Below are positions 55,061 to 64,000 of a stretch of DNA of 64,000 nt, piece by piece. Where the stretch lies: contig NW_004454181.1 of NCBI RefSeq assembly GCF_000283155.1, forward strand, positions 17,018,142-17,082,141, read 5' to 3'. Position numbers and translations under genes: made by a program. The notes under the pieces are model-generated. The model worked only from the letters and a program-made list of their open reading frames with translations. It searched no databases and was not told the DNA's origin. The stretch is from Ceratotherium simum simum (Eukaryota; Chordata; Mammalia; Perissodactyla; Rhinocerotidae). Within the stretch, counting starts at the first letter, position 1. The number at the start of each line of letters is the position of its first letter.

Positions 55061-55789
55061 TTAGGCTGCAGATGTTCTTCCCTTATAAAGAAGGCAGCTT
55101 TGTCATCAGTTGATAGAGAATTGTAGTATCCCAGAGATTGTTAGGTTCAGTCATGGGACAAAATGATTGGTGGTTTTTATCTGCATTGTTTGAAAAGCCT
55201 GGCTCTATACAGTGGCTGAAACACAGTACATAACATTTTTTCTTCTAGTGGATGCCATAGCAGACAACAGATGTACAATGTCTACACAATAAGATGGGCA
55301 GAAGTGCCTAAATTGGTCATCCAGCATAAGAATATAGCTGACCCAGCTTTATCCCAGGTGCTTCTAGACTTTGGTCCTTTGGAAGAAAAATGATGAGTTT
55401 CTGGAAAATATCTTTAAAGAGAAAGTATTATTATCATCCTAGAGAAAATGGTTCATAAATACACCAAGTCAAAGGCAAGGGAACACAAAAAATTATCTGA
55501 ACTAAAAAGGTAGGTTTTGGTCTAATAGAATATCAATTCTGAAGGGATCTGAAATTCACTCCTTGGGTAATTAGTAACTAATGACATGCTCTTACACTGG
55601 GACAAAATGTCTAAAAGATGGTTTAGACCAGTGTTTCCAAAACTGTGTTGCAAAGAATGCATGTTTCTAGAAATGCTAATGTTTTATGAAATTCAGATTT
55701 CGTAGTGTGAAAAACCTCTAGCAGAATTTATTTATCCATATCTCTTCTTTCTTAGTAACAGAACCCTGTTTAGTTTAATTTGAGGAAGG

Positions 55790-55840
55790 ACTATAACCAG
55801 GTTAATATATATATTATAACCAGGTTAATATGTATATATA
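55790..55840 (+). repeat. Short tandem duplication, AT-rich
   Basis: The word ataaccaggttaatat occurs twice, each followed by a TA-rich run. Local slippage duplication. Confidence 0.8.
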
Positions 55841-56059
55841 TATTTTTTCCAGCCTATATTTCATTGAGGAAGCCAATGAAATATAAGTCTAATTCTGGAT
55901 TGTGCTATGAAGAAAATTCTTTGGAGAGGGCTCTAAGTCTGGAGGGGACCCATTTTGCCACTTCTTTGTTTTACTTTTTCTGCTTGATAGTTTTGTGTGA
56001 TGTCTGGAGTTCCAGTCCACAATCTTGCGACATTCGGTTGTTTTTAGGATAAAATCCAC

Positions 56060-56500
56060 AAAGTTAGTATAATAAAACCATTTTGTGCCAGTCTCAGCCT
56101 ATCAATACACTCAGCAATAACCATCAGGAAACTTCGAAAGAAAAAGTTTCTTACAAATCCTGGAAATTACATGACACGCCTGGGGCCATACAGCAAGGCT
56201 GCAGGTAGAGACAAAGAGAGGTCAGGCCTGCAGTTCTGCTTTTATTGGGGCCAAGAATGGAGGCCTACGGTTTATGCAGGCTCACTCTTTATTGGTGAAT
56301 TTAAAACATAAGAGTGGGAATTTAAAGCCTGAGAAGAGAAGCAGCCCAAGTGGTCAGTCATCAAAATCAATCAAGATCTCTAAAACAAAAGAGCCTGAGG
56401 GGGGACTGGCATTGTGTTCACTGAGATAGCCATCTTTGAAGTGGATGTCTCCACAGTCAAAGCTTAAGCTAGGCACTTGCATTACAAAAAGAAAAGCCAA
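56060..56500 (-). mobile_element. Possible LTR fragment
   Basis: A unique-looking block with ACAGCAAGGCTGCAGGTAGAGACAAAGAGAGG, CTGCTTTTATTGGGGCC and CTTTATTGGTG words. Read on the minus strand these place AATAAA-like signals as in an LTR R region. No family is recognised; this could be unique DNA. Confidence 0.25.
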
Positions 56501-56702
56501 GGGCCGCCCGTAGAGGTAAGGTTCACAGGCTCCTCTTGCGTGGTTCGGGGTTCACAGGTTCGAATCCCAGGCGAGAACAGACGCACCGCTTGTCAAGCTG
56601 TGCTGTGGCGGCATCCCACATAAACTAGAGGAAGATGGGCACCGATGTTAGCCCAGGGCCAGTCTTCCTCACCAAAAAAAAACAAACAAAAAAAAAAAAA
56701 AA
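56501..56702 (+). mobile_element. ERE SINE
   Basis: B box GGTTCGAATCCCAGGCG, ERE body GCACCGCTTGTCAAGCTGTGCTGTGGCGGC and GAGGAAGATGGGCACCGATGTTAG, tail A-rich with CAAACA interruptions. The head is diverged around the A box. No clear target-site duplication was found. Confidence 0.88.
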
Positions 56703-56999
56703 CAATTTTCAAGGCTTACACTACAAAAACCTGTAGAAGAAACTCCAATTTACTTTGTGGCATACCACATCAGCCCTGGTGTACTTAAATCTTAACTCGA
56801 TTTTGGTGAGAATATAAAACACTTAGGTGTTGAAGCCATTGTAGCCAGGTCTCTGTTACTTACCAGCAACTAGATGCAATTCCTGATACACTCTGCACCT
56901 CCCACATTACTCTTAAAGGTTTGCAGGCATATTTACTCATTAAAGATCCCGAAAATTACTGTCATAAATAATATATACATAAATAAAATAACTACTAAG

Positions 57000-57480
57000 A
57001 AATTATCACATGCCAGACACTGTGCAAAATGCTGAAGATGCAGAAAGTAAAAGAGAAAGTGATTGACTCTGAGTATGTCATGAAAGTCTTTCCAAAAAAA
57101 GCTCAAATTCTGAGGGATGAACAGGAGTTTTTTTAAATAGAGAAGAAATGGAAATACCAGACAGGTAGAAAATGTAATAAATGAAAAGAGATAGCAGTAT
57201 GATGTTTCCCAAGAACTTCAGCATCTTTGATATAGCTGGAGAATACAAGTGAAAGGCTTTTTATGCCAATCTAAGGAATTTAGGCATTATACTGTAGGCA
57301 ATGGGGCACTACTAAGCAATTTTAGGCAAGGAGAAACAAGATCAAGCTTTTGTTCTGGAAGGGTCTCTCTGGCATCAATGTGGTGAATGGCTAAGAGACA
57401 CTGCTTGTGGGAACTGGGTGAGGTGGGGCATGAAACCAGATACAAGAAAGCCAAACTGGAGTCTACTAGAATGGTCAAGA
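57000..57480 (-). repeat. L2-like repeat, diverged
   Basis: CACATGCCAGACACTGTGCAAAATGCTGAAGATGCAG at the left, then ATGCCAATCTAAGGAATTTAGGC and GGGTCTCTCTGGCATCAATGTGG. The same repeat class as at 53940, in an older copy. Confidence 0.5.
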
Positions 57481-59289
57481 GCAAATATCAAGAGGATGTA
57501 AACCTCTGCAGTAGTAACTTCTGTGACTATCTATTAAAGGCCACCAGTATATATTTATGGAACAATGTCTATTCCATGAACAGTCATAGGAGATAAAGGA
57601 ATGCTGACTCTTGCACCAATAGAAAGCCCATGTTTGAGGAAACTGATTCCATGAATTAAAATTTAAAAAAAACTTCCCACTCTCTAGTTTTTTAAAGAAC
57701 CACTTTTTCTTAAGAGTATAAAAATGCAGACACTTATTTGATCTAATCTGATTCTCTCACTGACACTCAGCTCGCTCCATGCCGAAGGTGGTTTCGATTT
57801 CTCTGTCACTTTGCAGACCTCTCACTATCCCAGGATAAGAGCGCAGAGTCTACTCATCTCTTCATATCTGTAGTCAAGGAGCTTCCACTTTCCCAGGGCC
57901 CACCATTCCCAGCGCTGAGAGGATGCTGGGAAACAGTGCACTGTGGCGTTTAGCACTATGCTCACCTGGAGCATTGTGACTGAGGCCAGGGTCATTTTCA
58001 CTGAAGTAGTCCCATTTACACTAAGGAACCAATGACCACAGCATCAATGAAAACCTGCATAGTCCCAATTTCAGAGGAAATCATTATTACCTTGGGAGAC
58101 AAGAACAATTTTAGGATCCCTTAGCATCTCTGAAACTAAAACAACAATAGTGCATATCCAGCCTCATGAGTTCTTGTATCAAGCTCCTACCACACCAAAT
58201 TTTGAGGAGATTTTGAGCTTTGAACAATTCCACCTTTGAAGTATAGAGTGTTTACTTTGCAAACTTTTTGGAAGAACTTTAAAATATTTTTGAATGAGAT
58301 TCCTAGCTGAGGAGTTAACATTTTTATCAGGGTCTTCCTCTTGAGGTTGTTGGAGGTAAATTATGTTCATTATTGTAATGGTGGTCTTTGCTATCATTTA
58401 CATCTCATCCACAACTCTCATCACCTCCACCCTGCCAATTAGATTTCTGGGAGAAATCAGTCAGTGTAGAATTAGACGAATTAGAACTCGGGTTCATCCA
58501 TGCTGTTTTAGCCCATCATCTATGTTCCTTTACAAAGACGCCTACCACTGACTTTATTCCTTTGGGAACCTTTTTCCTTTCAAGCACATGAAATGCATTA
58601 TCTCATGCAAGAGAATATATCCAAGTACCACTACGCATGAAGATTTTTGGCAGAAAGCATTACTACCTCCATCAAATTATGGCAGAGGCTGAATAAACAG
58701 ATTGAGGGGAAAATTGTGTGATGGTGTTGCATACCCAGTGGGCTTAATAACTAAACATTTTAATTAGAAAGTAATGACTGGATAGCTTAGAAATATATTA
58801 TATGAAAACAGCCTACTTATGGAAAAGTGTATTTTGTTTATTTTTATTTGGATTCCTCCTAGTTCCCAAAAAGAATATGGAGTGGCTAGTGGTGAACACT
58901 ACATCTGCTTTATTATCATTATTCTATTACAAGCTTTACTGATGTCCTGGAGCACAAATTCAAAAGAAAAAACTTTCTTTTTTATTCAAATTAAATTCAA
59001 CTTTCTATTTCCATAAGAGCAATATATTCCATGAGGCAAAAAGGCAGTAATAGATAGTTTGGGAATTAGGAAGACAAAGAACCACGAAGCTCAGTCTTTG
59101 TTTTTCACCATTGGAGAAGAAAACACTGAGATAAAAATCATGGAATTGAACCTTTAAAATATTTAGAAAACCAAACTTTTCAAGAATTATAGGCATTTTC
59201 TCATGTCTAGAAAACATCCTAACTACAGCCCTATAAAATTAGTAAGAATCATGAAATCTCACAGACCCTGAGATGAATTAGTTTGTGGA

Positions 59290-59420
59290 ATGATGATTCT
59301 TAGAGAGCATTGAATTCAATGCTTGAACTTCACAACAAGGAAACAAAAATCCCAGAGCAGTTAAGCAACTTTTCCAATGTCACACAGCAATAGCGGCTAA
59401 CTGGGCTTTCTCAGCCCTAC
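59290..59420 (-). repeat. MIR fragment
   Basis: CAGAGCAGTTAAGCAACTTTTCCAATGTCACACAGCAA is antisense MIR; the flanks are too decayed to bound it well. Confidence 0.5.
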
Positions 59421-60661
59421 CTCAAAATTATTACTATGTGATATGCTCCCAGGCAACTAAACTAATGCTAGGGGGAAAGCCCCAGGCTAGGGCTCTAGTT
59501 TTGCCCCTTCAACAAAGTAGATAGGCATGTATGTGTGAACTAGGACACATTTATTTTCTGAATTTTTGATAGAAGGTACAACCTTGAAGAAAAGAAATCT
59601 ACAAAAACCAGCTAAAGAAACAACATTTGAATCAGTGTCAGAGATCAAAAGTTGAAAGATACTCTGTTTAGAAACTAAATGTGACATAATTCAAATCAGA
59701 TTTTGAAAACTAGGTAGAACACTTTATGTAATTACTTCTCCTAAGGAAGGGAGACATGAGAACACATTATTTCAAACAATAAAAAAGGCCTTTATTATAT
59801 TCAGTTGAGCCTCCACCAGTCAAAAGAAAAAAGAATCTTCCTTAGGCGTCTAGAAATACTTAGTAACCCAGTTTCCTAAGATCCCATTATATCACAGCAG
59901 GATGCATGTTTGAGAGCTCTTGGATATAAAAGTTTAGCCTAGGGAAAAAGAAGAGCCAATCTAGTGGAGGGAAAGTATTCTCTTTTTTGGCGTTTCACCT
60001 TTAGTAATTAAATTAATCAAATAGATATTTTTCACTTTCCTGCCATAGAATACATATTTAGAGACCATTCAAATATAAATTGCTCTCGGAATCATGCTAA
60101 TTGGCTCTCTGGTAATTCAAGAGATGACTTCTTGATGAAGATAATGATAAACTCTCAAGGGAATATAAGGAAATTTGATTTTTAAGAGCAGTACTACACA
60201 TATTTTTTTTTCAAGTTATAAATAAGAAGAAACATTTTAGAATGGAAGCTTGGGAAGGGTTCCTTAAAGGGATAGTAATGTTGATGTTCATCATCTAATC
60301 CTCAGGGTGAAAAGGAGAGAAACCTCCGAATTGCAACCTTATAAATTTGAGTGAGAATCACAAACTCTCAGACGATAGGATGAAGCTGTGTCCCACTCAG
60401 CTCCACAATTATGGTTTTCCCCAGGTGTATAGGCTTTGCAATTGCTCATATTCCATAATTCTCTGTGGAAGAGAAAGACCATTTTCCACCTCAGTGCTGC
60501 AAAAGAAATGTTAAAATTGATAGAGCCGAGGAGAAATGTCCCTGGAAGCCAAGAGCCTGGCAATCTCATTTGGTTGCCCCATCTGCCTACTACTTTGTTG
60601 CAGAAGCGTCATTTGTTTGGATGTTCACCCTCACATCACTCAGAAAAGAGAGGGGGAGAAT

Positions 60662-60717
60662 TATGAGACGTCTCATATCCCTGCGTCGTCATTGATTAGG
60701 CATGAATGCGCCTAATC
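60662..60717. promoter_or_regulatory. Dyad-symmetry cluster, candidate regulatory element
   Basis: A perfect 16-base palindrome tatgagacgtctcata (60662-60677) is followed, 16 bases on, by an inverted repeat gattaggc ... gcctaatc (60694-60701 and 60710-60717, 8-base spacer). Around it, 60520-60720 keeps several CpGs in an AT-rich neighbourhood. The palindrome core GACGTC resembles CREB/ATF-type sites, and the TAATC arms resemble homeodomain sites. Function is inference only. Confidence 0.3.
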
Positions 60718-60966
60718 CTGAACAAAGGATCAGGCAGGTAAATCTAGCAATGTGACTTCACCAATAAAAGAGATGCAAAAGTAGAAACATTTCTCTTTTT
60801 TACCTGATATGGCCGTGTGTCAAAATGATACCAAGAAACTGCAGCAAACACCTTACAACCATGAGTAAAAGCATCTCCAATTCGGTAAGGATAACAGAGA
60901 ACTAACGTACTGAGCACCTGGGTCCATGATGACATTGCTGACTTGCAAAACCAACTCTAGAATCAA

Positions 60967-61480
60967 CCTGCAGCTGGGCGTTGAGAGACAACTTCCTGTG
61001 GGTCTTGTACATTTCTGCACATCTTGCAAGCAGTAATACTGACTGCCTGTGTTTCTGATTATCTTTTCAAGGGTGTTTGTATAATGAGCAGGCTTGCAAG
61101 ACAGAAGCTCTTTCTGCAACAAAGGGCTGGTTTGTTTACTTTTTAGTATGATAAAGATAACGTTTACCTCCAAGGCAAAGTTTAGCAAAGCTTACAGCCT
61201 ATTAAAAGATTCTGGTTTCCTAAGCTTTGAGTTCTTCTCCTGTAATGCAACCAACTTTATGGACAAGCATCACCTGGCCCTTTGAGTTTCCCTGTGGAAA
61301 GAGGACTCACCGAACCAGTGTAAAAGCTGATCTCTGGCCACTGTTATTGCTGTGACTAATAAGCCTTTTGTTTCTGACCCAGAGTCTAGTGTTCACGTGC
61401 ACTCATGAAACTGTTCCAGGCTAATATTTTCGCTTGTGGGTAGAGTAAAATCTCAGACGCTTCACAGTTATTGACACCGA
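60967..61480 (+). mobile_element. Solo LTR, ERVL-type (LTR16/LTR33-like)
   Basis: Same family and orientation as 53325-53870. It shows CATTTCTGCACATCTTGCAAG, TCTTTCTGCAACAAAGGGCTGG, CCTGTAATGCAACCAACTT, and the terminal AGTAAAATCTCAGACGCTTCACAGTTATTGACA. No viral coding region is attached. Confidence 0.65.
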
Positions 61481-63039
61481 GCTTCCTGTTGTGTGAGGTA
61501 ATATATGTCCCCAGTGATGAGCCCTTTTTTAATGAGATATTCTATTGTTTGTGGCTTAAGTCATCCATCAATATATTACCACAGTACTGTATATTTTTGG
61601 AAGAAAAGAGTAAAATACTCTCTAGGTGTATGTTTCACGTTATCTTAAAGTCAGCAGCAAGATATAGTGACATTGGAATAACTGGATACTTAGGAGACTT
61701 TAGGAAACTTTTTGATCCCTTCGGCTAAGTGTTCTCTTATGTTGAAGGGTGATAGCAAATATGCCCTACTTACACATGCTGTTATGTAAGGGCTGTGCTT
61801 TGCATATAATACATAGTCACTTTTACTGAATTAAAAAATCATAAAATTTTACATGAATATTCTCTAGAAATAAACTTACAACAGTTTATATATAATTAGT
61901 ATTGTACCACAACCTTTTTAATTCTAATACCAGGGTTTACAAATGGCAGATGTCTTGAATTCTACAATAAACAGCTTTTAATTTAATTTTTTTTTCTGGG
62001 GATAGGACTGCAAAGAGACAAAGTCTTAGGCACAAGTGTAGAATTATTTCTTTAAATGACTCAAATTTAAATATGTAACCGAGAATGCAAACAGAAAGAG
62101 CTATGATTTTTTCCTTCTTCTTTTCCTTTCTTTTTCTGTTGGTATTCTAAGAATGTACAGCATGGACTATTTTTAATGAATCTTTTGTGAAGTACTCATC
62201 AGTGGACAAAAATGCTGTTAAAAATTCAATTACCAGTTTTTCTTTCCTTTGTCTTCCCTCTGTAGAAGAGAACATATGGTGCCTAGAATGTGATGTGGTG
62301 AGGGAAGAGGGAGTTGGAGACCTGCATGGAGGTGGGATGGCAAGATTGATGGTGGCCAGGGATGCAGGGCATTGGGGAAGGGTGAGAGATAACACTGCTG
62401 AGCAGACTAGAAGACTTGATGACCAATAATGGCAGTGATGGGAGGAGATTGGAGGTGACAGAAGAGATGGCCTGCATGGTTTGAGTTTGGTTACATTGAG
62501 CAAATAAGTAAATGTATGGAGAATAATATGAAGCCTCTGGAACAAGAGACAATATTAACAAAGAAAGGTAAAGGATGGAAGGAAACATGGAGTGTTGGAC
62601 TAAAATTGGAGATTTCAGTATGGACTCATGATTTTGTAATATATACACAAAGCTATATATATAAATAGTTGTAGTTGTATACACTTTTATATACATGTGA
62701 ATCCAAGCTGTGCCCATTGATAGGCCAATGACAGTCTTGTACCAATGAGTACAGTGAGTGCCAAGACCTTAGTTTCTAAATGCTGTCCTCACTAAAAGGA
62801 GTCTGGGCTTCTTGGAGAACCAGCCATTTCTAGGACTAGAGCAGGGAAAGTTAGAGATGAGCCTTGAATATCATATTGTGCTTGACATTAAGGTAATGTT
62901 CAGTCAATGTTTGGGACATAACTAAAGCATATACAAGCCAGTTTGAATGGAATGATTTTGGCATTAAAATATATAACAATAACAATGGCTTACAACCCCA
63001 TTGAATAAGATAGGAACCCACAATATTATACTAATAATA

Positions 63040-63067
63040 AATGAATGAATAAATGAATGAATGAATA
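63040..63067 (+). repeat. AATG tetranucleotide run
   Basis: Six to seven AATG/AATA units. Simple sequence. Confidence 0.85.
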
Positions 63068-63329
63068 GAATTATGGGTTCTATTATAGATAGACTGTATA
63101 CATATTCTTTTATAGCTATGTAAATAGATGTACGTAGAGCTAAAATTCTTCTTCACAATAGAATGCCAACAAATTTTAAAGGGATAATGGAAATAGAGAC
63201 TTGCCACTTGGCAACCATCAGAGATCATGGTTAATTAAGTAGATGATGTCAATGTATACTAAAGTCATTTGGTGGTGGTTTGATGAGGAATGGGTTTATG
63301 AAGTCATTTTGAAATACTTCCCTACCATA

Positions 63330-64000
63330 TACTAATCAATTAAACTGGGAAAATGGTGACTGTAAAGTGGAAAAACTTGGCAGAGCCCATTATTACCAGG
63401 TGATTAAGGTTAAAATCACCAGAGGAAGGATTGTTCCATAGCAAGTGTCTCCTGAGGTAAGGCACCAATAAGTGTGCAACATCATTTCTGTGGAACGACT
63501 CCCAAAAGTGCATGACCTGCGTCAGGACATGAAGAATCATCAGACGGACCCAGGTTGAGGGTCATGTTATGGAGTAGAAGGCCTGTTCCCTCTAAATATG
63601 TCAAAGACACAAAAGACATGAAAACACTGAGGAACTGATTTAGGATGGAGGAATCAGAAGACACCTGACACTTAAATGCAAGATGGAGTCTTAAATAGGA
63701 ACCAGAACCAGAATGGGACAGGTGTCATTGTTGGGGCAGCTGACAAAACTTGAATGGTAACTTGGGCTTGAATGGTAATATTGTATCAATTTCGAGTTCC
63801 TGATTTGGAGGGTTATATGACCATTATTCAAGAAAGTATGCTTGTTTCAGGAACATAACTACTGTATTGTTTGGACTGAGGGGTCATTATGTCTACATTT
63901 CACTCTTGAGAAGTTCAGGAAGAGATGAAAGATAATGGCTATGTATTCATATATAGAGATAGATTGGGCGATAGAACAAATGTGGCAAAATTTAACAATT
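63330..64000 (+). mobile_element. L1 LINE 3' UTR (old family), cut by window edge
   Basis: GTGGAAAAACTTGGCAGAGCC, CCAGGTGATTAAGGTTAAAATCACC, AATCATCAGACGGACCCAGGTTGAGGGTCATG, AACACTGAGGAACTG and ACTTAAATGCAAGATGGAGTC are the ordered landmarks of an old mammalian L1 3' UTR (L1MB/L1MC-like). It continues past the right edge. Confidence 0.85.

Larger units (their letters stand above)
41060..64000. other. Intergenic DNA upstream of GABRA1
   Basis: No coding exon is supportable on either strand in these 23 kb. Stretches where I see nothing nameable are 41070-42330, 42630-43850, 44060-45985, 46900-49480, 50170-51560, 52070-53300, 57700-59280 and 61490-63320. In mammals GABRA6 is the next gene on this side, at a distance larger than the rest of this window. 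Confidence 0.8.

Noticed and set aside
53870..60966. Single provirus between the two LTRs
   Set aside because: The interval contains L2-like, MIR and ERE sequence, and no retroviral gene relic was seen.
62147..62717. Overlapping minus-strand open frames of 132 and 144 codons
   Set aside because: Both lie opposite a purine-rich stretch that suppresses stop codons. Low-complexity Ser/Pro/His composition, no recognisable domain.

Overview
This window is mammalian nuclear DNA, most likely from a perissodactyl and probably an equid. The lineage call rests on several tRNA-derived SINEs with the head and body of the equine repetitive element (ERE) family, on a background of ordinary mammalian MIR, L2, L1 and LTR relics. 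There is no operon, CRISPR array, plasmid or phage content.

The one protein-coding gene I can support is GABRA1, the alpha-1 subunit of the GABA-A receptor, on the minus strand. Six coding exons are present with correct splice sites and reading phase: exon 2 (37088-37176, start codon and signal peptide), exon 3 (33257-33369), exon 4 (20103-20170), exon 5 (12344-12564), exon 6 (9967-10049) and exon 7 (3519-3662). Together they encode precursor residues 1-234 plus the first base of codon 235. That is the signal peptide and most of the extracellular ligand-binding domain, including the Cys-loop and the benzodiazepine-site histidine. The last part of the extracellular domain, the four membrane segments and the intracellular loop (exons 8-10 in the known gene) must lie beyond the left edge. 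A short CpG-rich block at 39441-39620, with a good 5' splice site at 39461, marks the likely 5' untranslated exon and promoter. A second candidate first exon, with its own 5' splice site and a GC box upstream, lies at about 40865-41000.

Layout: 1-39460 is GABRA1 exons and introns, with intron 3 the largest (13.1 kb). Intron 2 holds a 100-base assembly gap inside an L1 insertion. 39461-41060 is the promoter region. 41060-64000 is intergenic upstream DNA. In mammals the neighbour on this side is GABRA6 and the one beyond the left edge is GABRG2; neither is visible here. The intergenic part holds two ERE SINEs, several MIR and L2-like copies, two L1 3' ends and two related ERVL-type LTRs.

I found no undescribed gene system. 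The best leads are the two alternative first exons, a dense dyad-symmetry cluster at 60662-60717, a perfect hairpin about 205 nt downstream of the exon 4 splice donor, an inverted ERE pair in intron 4, and an L1 insertion with an apparent 3' transduction that runs into the gap. Repeat family names come from recognising sequence, not from a database search.
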